This document shows positions 59,832 through 64,000 of a DNA stretch of 64,000 nucleotides, piece after piece. The position numbers and the translations under genes were made by a program. This stretch comes from Aurantiochytrium sp. KH105 (lineage: Eukaryota; Sar; Bigyra; Thraustochytrida; Thraustochytriidae). Positions within the stretch are counted from its first letter, which is position 1; each line of letters begins with the position of its first letter. The notes under the pieces are model-generated. The model was not told where the DNA came from. It did no database searches and saw only the letters and a list, made by a program, of their open reading frames with translations. The stretch is taken from contig BGKB01000011.1 in the NCBI GenBank assembly GCA_003116975.1, positions 310,001 through 374,000 on the forward strand. Direction: 5' to 3'.

Positions 59832-61371
59832 GAGAAGAGGAAAACAAACCCAAGGCCGGGAAAGACCAAGCAGGCAAGAAGAGCAGGAGCAAGAGCAGGG
59901 CGGCACAAAATGGAGCGCGGCCAACTTGTGTTTTCCTCTCCCGCAGCGGCCGGCCGCAGCCTGCCGGCGTTACCTTTCCACGTTCGTGCCCGAGTCCGTG
60001 ATCGTTGCGTCCAGCCCGGGACGTCCATTGCGGCGCTGTCGCTGTCGCTGGCATCGGCCGTCTTATGCGTATCGCGGGCCTCTGGATGTTTTTTGGAGTG
60101 GGTTGGTGCCTGGGTAGGGGGGGGTGGGGTGGAGCCTGTATGGGCCGGGCCGTACCCATCGATCGACCCACCGGCCAAGTCCAGCGTCTGGCGGGATCCA
60201 GGTCGTTCGTGCGCTCTCGCCATGGTTTTCCTTTTCCACGACAAGAAGAAGATAGCGCCCCGGCCGGCCGGCTGGCTCAGTCTTGGCCGAAACGGACTCG
60301 CAGCTAGCTAGACAGTCCATCTGCAAGCGAATACCGATCCCGTCCCTCGCCCTGCGCGCGTGCGAAACGTGCGAAACGTGCACAACGTGAAGGATCGGAT
60401 CGTCCGAGCCGGCCCGGAGGTATTCGCATCGTGAACTCTACGGTACGGAGCCAGCGACCAGCCAAGCCAAGGCAAGCCAAGGCCTAACAGGACGCAGCAG
60501 GTATCCATCCGCGTCTACTAACGTACTTGCGACGTCTTGATTGCTGGCCGAGTCCCTGTCGATCACTGCAGTTCTCTTCCGTTCTCTCGCCGTGCGTTCT
60601 CTCCGCCGTTCCCGCGCGCGCAGAGCCTCTGCTTGGCGCGCAGCAGCGTTCCTCTTGCGGCGGCTTCCTGCCTACAATATGAACGCGCGAATCGGACAGG
60701 AACTTTTTTCGAAAAAAACTTTCCTCTCTTTGTTCTGCTCTGCTCTCGCCTTCTTCTCCCTCGGCCTCGCGCCGGCGAGACACGCTCCCGGCGCGGCGTC
60801 TCGCGACCGCCGCGCGCCGCGCCGCGCGCGCTGCCGCCCGCGCCGCGCGGCCTGGAGGCCGGGAGGTACGCGCGCGCGCGCGTCCCCGTCCGCGTCCGGC
60901 CCCGCGCGCGGGCGGTCTCTCGGCTGGGACTCGGAACTTGCGCTGCTTTCGAACCCGGGTCCCTCCCTGCCTCCCTCCCTCCCTCGCATCCAGCCCGACG
61001 GAGCCGCTGCGGCGCGGACCCGGCGCCCTCCGGCGGGCCGAGGCGCGGCCGCGGCTCTGCGTCGCGCCTCGGGGCTGCGACTCGCGCGAGGCCGAGCGCG
61101 AGCGTGAGCGGGAGCGTAGCAGCAGCATTCGCGCGGCGGCGGCAAGATTCCTGGCCTCAAAGAGGAAAAAACACGAGGCGAGGGAGCCAGGGAGCCAGGG
61201 AGCCAGCGAGAGAGAGGGAGAGCGCGCGTTTCGCGCCCTTTCCGCGCGCGGCGCGCAAGTGCTTTATCCCGCGCGGGAAGTGCGTATATCCGGTGCGCGG
61301 TTCTGAACTTCGCCGCGGCCAGTCCTCTTTTCCCTCTCCCTCGAAAAGGGGAAAAAAAGGATAGAGACATG

Positions 61372-61372
<1 letters not shown>

Positions 61373-61418
<46 letters not shown>

Positions 61419-61460
61419 AANNNNNNNNNNNNNNNNNNNNNNNNNAAAGAAAGAAAGGAA
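61373..61460. repeat. (GAAA)n microsatellite with 25-N assembly gap
   Basis: GAAA units fill both sides of the N run at 61421-61445. The gap most likely reflects failure to assemble through the array, so the true length is unknown. Confidence 0.92.
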
Positions 61461-61654
61461 GAAAGAAAGGAAAACCAAGCTTGTGCACAGGAGCTCGAGC
61501 TCCGCGGCCGGTCCCAGCTCCGCCCGCCCTCCCTCCCTCCCCCCCTTCCTCCCCGCGCGACTGGCCGCCCCACGCGGCTCGCGGCCGTTCCGGGGTCTGG
61601 CCGCGCGGCGACGCAGAGCGCGAACGTATGTGCGAGCCAACAGACGCAGAGGTA

Positions 61655-61667
61655 GAGACAGACAGGC

Positions 61668-61710
<43 letters not shown>
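61655..61710. repeat. (ACAG)n microsatellite
   Basis: More than ten consecutive ACAG units with one early GCAG variant; similar ACAG-based repeats occur near 30138-30200. Confidence 0.9.
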
Positions 61711-61711
<1 letters not shown>

Positions 61712-61938
61712 GCAAGCAAAGACTGAAGGAGGAAAGAAGCCAACCGCCGACTCCCTCCCGCAGCTGGCTGAGCCTACGCGCGCAGAGCAGAGAAGAGGAG
61801 ACGGCGAGACGAGGCCGCGCAGAGCAGACAGCAAACCTCGAACCCGAGCATCGAATCCGGAGAAGAAGAAGTTGAAGGACCCGAAGGAGTTGAAGAAGAA
61901 CGCGGAGAAATTGAACCAAGTCGAAGAACTCGAGCACG

Positions 61939-62148
61939 ATGGTCCACTCGGCAGATCAGCAGACCAAGGGCGTGGAGAAGGCCGACACGAGCGCGGCAGG
62001 CGACAAGGCCAAGGCTGGCGTCAAGGCGGCAGCAGCGGCGGCGTCGGGACAGACGCATGATGACCGCGTCGTGAGCAAGACGCTCACGTACCTGCGCAAG
62101 AAGACCCTCGTCAACGAGTTTGGCTGCCATGGCAAGAGCAAGCTCTAA
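61939..62148 (+). CDS. Small basic protein, 69 residues
   Basis: ATG at 61939 (GCACGATGG). The first ~40 residues are Ala/Lys/Asp-rich (DKAKAGVKAAAAAASGQTHD). The last ~27 (RVVSKTLTYLRKKTLVNEFG, then CHGKSKL) are more complex and read like a conserved short motif with an amphipathic helix. The strict use of GTC, CTC, AAG and GCC codons, as in the highly expressed genes nearby, supports coding. The leader is long and microsatellite-rich. I recognise no family. An overlapping upstream frame from 61872 loses coding character after its first 25 codons. Confidence 0.6.
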   Translation: MVHSADQQTKGVEKADTSAAGDKAKAGVKAAAAAASGQTHDDRVVSKTLTYLRKKTLVNEFGCHGKSKL

Positions 62149-63353
62149 ACGCGCAATCAAGTTGCTAGAAGTCAGGAGCTTGGCATGCTTGCTCTTCTTT
62201 GAGAGTGAAAGCATGATGTGCTTGCTCTTCATGGCTTGCCTTTCAAGCATGGCCTGCCTTTCGACGTGAGTCGTGGGTGGGCGGGCAGACTGGCGAAATC
62301 GTAGAAAATAAACAGCTACTCCTGTGTACATAGAATAACCACAATATCAAATCAATGCTCAAGTCCGCTTTTTCTCCCTCCTCCTTCACCTTATCATTCA
62401 TTCCCTCTTCGCCGTTGTGGTTCTCTTACTTAGCATGCTCCATCATCCATGTGTGCAGTCAGCTACAGCACCAGCAGCACCAGGAGCACGCACAATGATG
62501 CCCGGATCCTTGTGCACGCAGACGCACGCATCATCAAGACGCTGTGCACCAGCCTTCCTGCATTCTTGACCAGGCTAGTGGCCACACCAATCTGCACTAC
62601 TATACCTAAGCTCAACAAGCTATTTGCACTGCTAGCTCCTACCGCCGCGATAACTGGTCGGCCTCCCCACCGGGCGCGCAGGCGCTGCAAGGCACGCGCG
62701 GCAAGAAGATGCGCCGCGTGCAACTTGTGCAAGCTGTAGAAGATGGCGACTTCTTTGTTGCCTTCGGGTACACCTGGCTACTGTGTATAGCACGTGCCCT
62801 TCAGCCACGGGCTCCGGCACCTGCCGCCTCGCGCCTCGCCTCGTCTCGTCTCTCGCCTCGACAGGCTGCGCGTCCCGGAGGCCGGAGGGTGACGGGGGCG
62901 GGAGCGGAGCGGTCCGGAGGCGGCACGGAGTCCAGTTTCCGTGCGGCCCCGACGGCGGTTAGCAGGGGCGCCTGGACCAGCACCGCGCCGGAGACTCATG
63001 GCGCCAAGAATGGACAACTGGGACACACTCTTCCTTGCTTGTGCGCCCAAACCCAAGCAGGCAACAGCAAGCAACCCGGTACACAAGCGACGGCGAGCGA
63101 GCGATTCGGAGAGACCCGAAACTCCGCGCGGCCTCGAGGACCGGCGGCAAGCCGGCATCGAGGTGGCGTCCGCACGCAGAAAGCGCGAAAGAGCGCGGAA
63201 GAGCGCGAGCTCGCAGCTCCGCAGCGCGAGAAGAGAAGAGAAGAGAAGAGACGCGAGAGCGCTCTCGATAGGCGCGCGCGCGCGCGCGCGTCTCGCGAGG
63301 GTTAGTCGTGGAACGTCACCCGGTTGAAGGAGAGCGAGACGAGAAAAGGAAAG
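62149..63353. other. Intergenic region
   Basis: 1.2 kb without a convincing gene. Starts with the 3' region of the small gene, where TGCTTGCTCTTC and GGC(A/T)TGCCTTTC motifs are each repeated (62188-62260). Later parts are GC-rich with GAAGAGAAGAGAAGAGA at about 63231-63250 and a CGCGCGCGCG run near 63272-63290, just before the next gene. Confidence 0.5.
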
Positions 63354-64000
63354 ATGGACAAGATCAACAAGCTGCAGCAGCAGGCGACGAGGACTCTACG
63401 CCAAGGAAGCTTTCGACTCAGCAGTGACGAGGATGGTGAGGAAATGCACGATATCGACCTCGACAAGGACGTCTTTGCGTCCCCGGTAGGACCGGCAGAG
63501 TCGAGCGGAAGCCGCACAAGCTCCGTATCGAGCGACTCCAGAAGGCGTGGCTGCAGCCATCATGATGAGAATCGCCCCGTCAACATTGAGCTGGCTGTGC
63601 TCGCAGGATTCTCCGGCCTGGCGTCCCTTGGCTTCATGCTGGGATCCCTCGCCGTCTGCGTCATGCACGGGGGCGCAACGGGGCTCCCTGTGGTAGCAAT
63701 TGCTGGACTCCAAGCTGTCAGCGTGGCCATTTGCGCGGCTACGGCCGCTTGGGCGATGAACAGAGCCTGTCTCTGGCGGCAGCGCGTCGTCGAGTCTCTC
63801 CTCCTCGGTATCGTTGCCTCCTTTGGTCTCACAGTGTCCATCCTCGCCATTGCAGACCTCGTGGGCCAGACCGAACGGGCGCAGCCCCGCATGCTCACGG
63901 GTCTTTCGGTGGCCATGAGCATTGTCCAGGTCTGGTTTATCGTGCTGTCGCGCTGGCTATCACAGAGCATGCCCGAAGGCTCCTCGACGACTCTCGTGCA
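63354..64000 (+). CDS. Four-helix membrane protein, N-terminal part (runs off the window)
   Basis: From an ATG at 63354 (GGAAAGATGG) an open frame continues to the window end, giving at least 215 residues. The first ~75 are cytosolic-looking and Ser/Asp-rich (MDKINKLQQQATRTLRQGSF). Four hydrophobic segments follow: VNIELAVLAGFSGLASLGFM, VVAIAGLQAVSVAICAATAA, SLLLGIVASFGLTVSILAIA and LSVAMSIVQVWFIVLSRWL. The tight four-helix spacing resembles tetraspan-type proteins, but no signature such as CCG is seen. No stop codon lies within the window, so length and identity are open. I do not recognise a family. Confidence 0.7.
   Translation, partial: MDKINKLQQQATRTLRQGSFRLSSDEDGEEMHDIDLDKDVFASPVGPAESSGSRTSSVSSDSRRRGCSHHDENRPVNIELAVLAGFSGLASLGFMLGSLAVCVMHGGATGLPVVAIAGLQAVSVAICAATAAWAMNRACLWRQRVVESLLLGIVASFGLTVSILAIADLVGQTERAQPRMLTGLSVAMSIVQVWFIVLSRWLSQSMPEGSSTTLV

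Larger units (their letters stand above)
59832..61938. other. Intergenic region with microsatellites and an assembly gap
   Basis: 2.1 kb with no convincing gene. Strongly GC-rich in 60600-61100. A GAAA tetranucleotide array (about 61373-61460) is interrupted by 25 N at 61421-61445, and a pure ACAG array lies at about 61655-61710. The last ~100 bases, rich in GAAGAAG and AAGG, are likely the leader of the small gene at 61939. Frames of up to 420 codons on either strand arise from repeats. Confidence 0.55.

Noticed and set aside
60672-61937. 421-codon minus-strand frame near the right-hand gap
   Set aside because: It reads through GAAA and ACAG microsatellites and the N run, giving Phe/Leu/Ser and Cys/Leu repeats; an artefact of repeats.
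1-64000. tRNA, rRNA, CRISPR arrays or riboswitches
   Set aside because: No B-box-bearing cloverleaf, rRNA segment or regularly spaced repeat-spacer array was recognised on either strand; the repeats present are simple tandem arrays.

Overview
The window is nuclear DNA of a GC-rich, intron-poor, gene-dense protist. It carries a eukaryotic gene set: CFAP45 for a motile flagellum, SKI3/TTC37, MED4, VMP1, a PIP kinase, ABCG and ABCC transporters, and a receptor-like TKL kinase. Most genes are single open frames. I could place three short GT-AG introns. Spacers of 0.3-3 kb are full of microsatellites. This combination fits a thraustochytrid or other labyrinthulomycete stramenopile best. That placement is inference; nothing in the window fixes the taxon.

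Left end (1-6140): a divergent gene pair forms the most striking part. To the right, a stand-alone FAD monooxygenase looks like bacterial urate hydroxylase HpxO. To the left, a very large protein, cut by the window edge, fuses a malate-synthase-like domain, an OHCU-decarboxylase-like domain and a serine beta-lactamase-fold domain. Together they suggest a urate-degradation module linked to glyoxylate assimilation, with the beta-lactamase fold as a possible stand-in for hydroxyisourate hydrolase.

6141-19100: a repeat-rich spacer, a small partial gene, a spliced ABCG half-transporter, a receptor with a signal peptide, one membrane span, an active TKL kinase and a trailing pseudokinase, and then CFAP45. 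19417-26002: SKI3 (three exons, rebuilt here) and MED4 are divergent across about 430 bp. 26172-33255: a secreted cysteine-rich proprotein, a 3.2-kb microsatellite spacer, a small acidic protein, and a PIP kinase with an N-terminal zinc finger, a DEP domain and a zinc ribbon placed inside the kinase specificity loop. 33987-38047: VMP1 and a broken DDE transposase with one in-frame TGA.

39388-52472: a tail-anchored fatty-aldehyde dehydrogenase, a nearly identical tandem pair of EF-hand/coiled-coil genes (the first disrupted by an undersized assembly gap), an ABCC/MRP transporter and a secreted ADAM-like metalloprotease. 52473-55431 holds no convincing gene. 55432-59831: a divergent pair, a coiled-coil/PDZ-like protein and an OB-fold/SAM-methyltransferase. 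The right end has a second assembly gap inside a GAAA microsatellite, a 69-residue protein and the start of a four-helix membrane protein that runs off the window. No rRNA, tRNA, CRISPR array or plasmid feature was seen.
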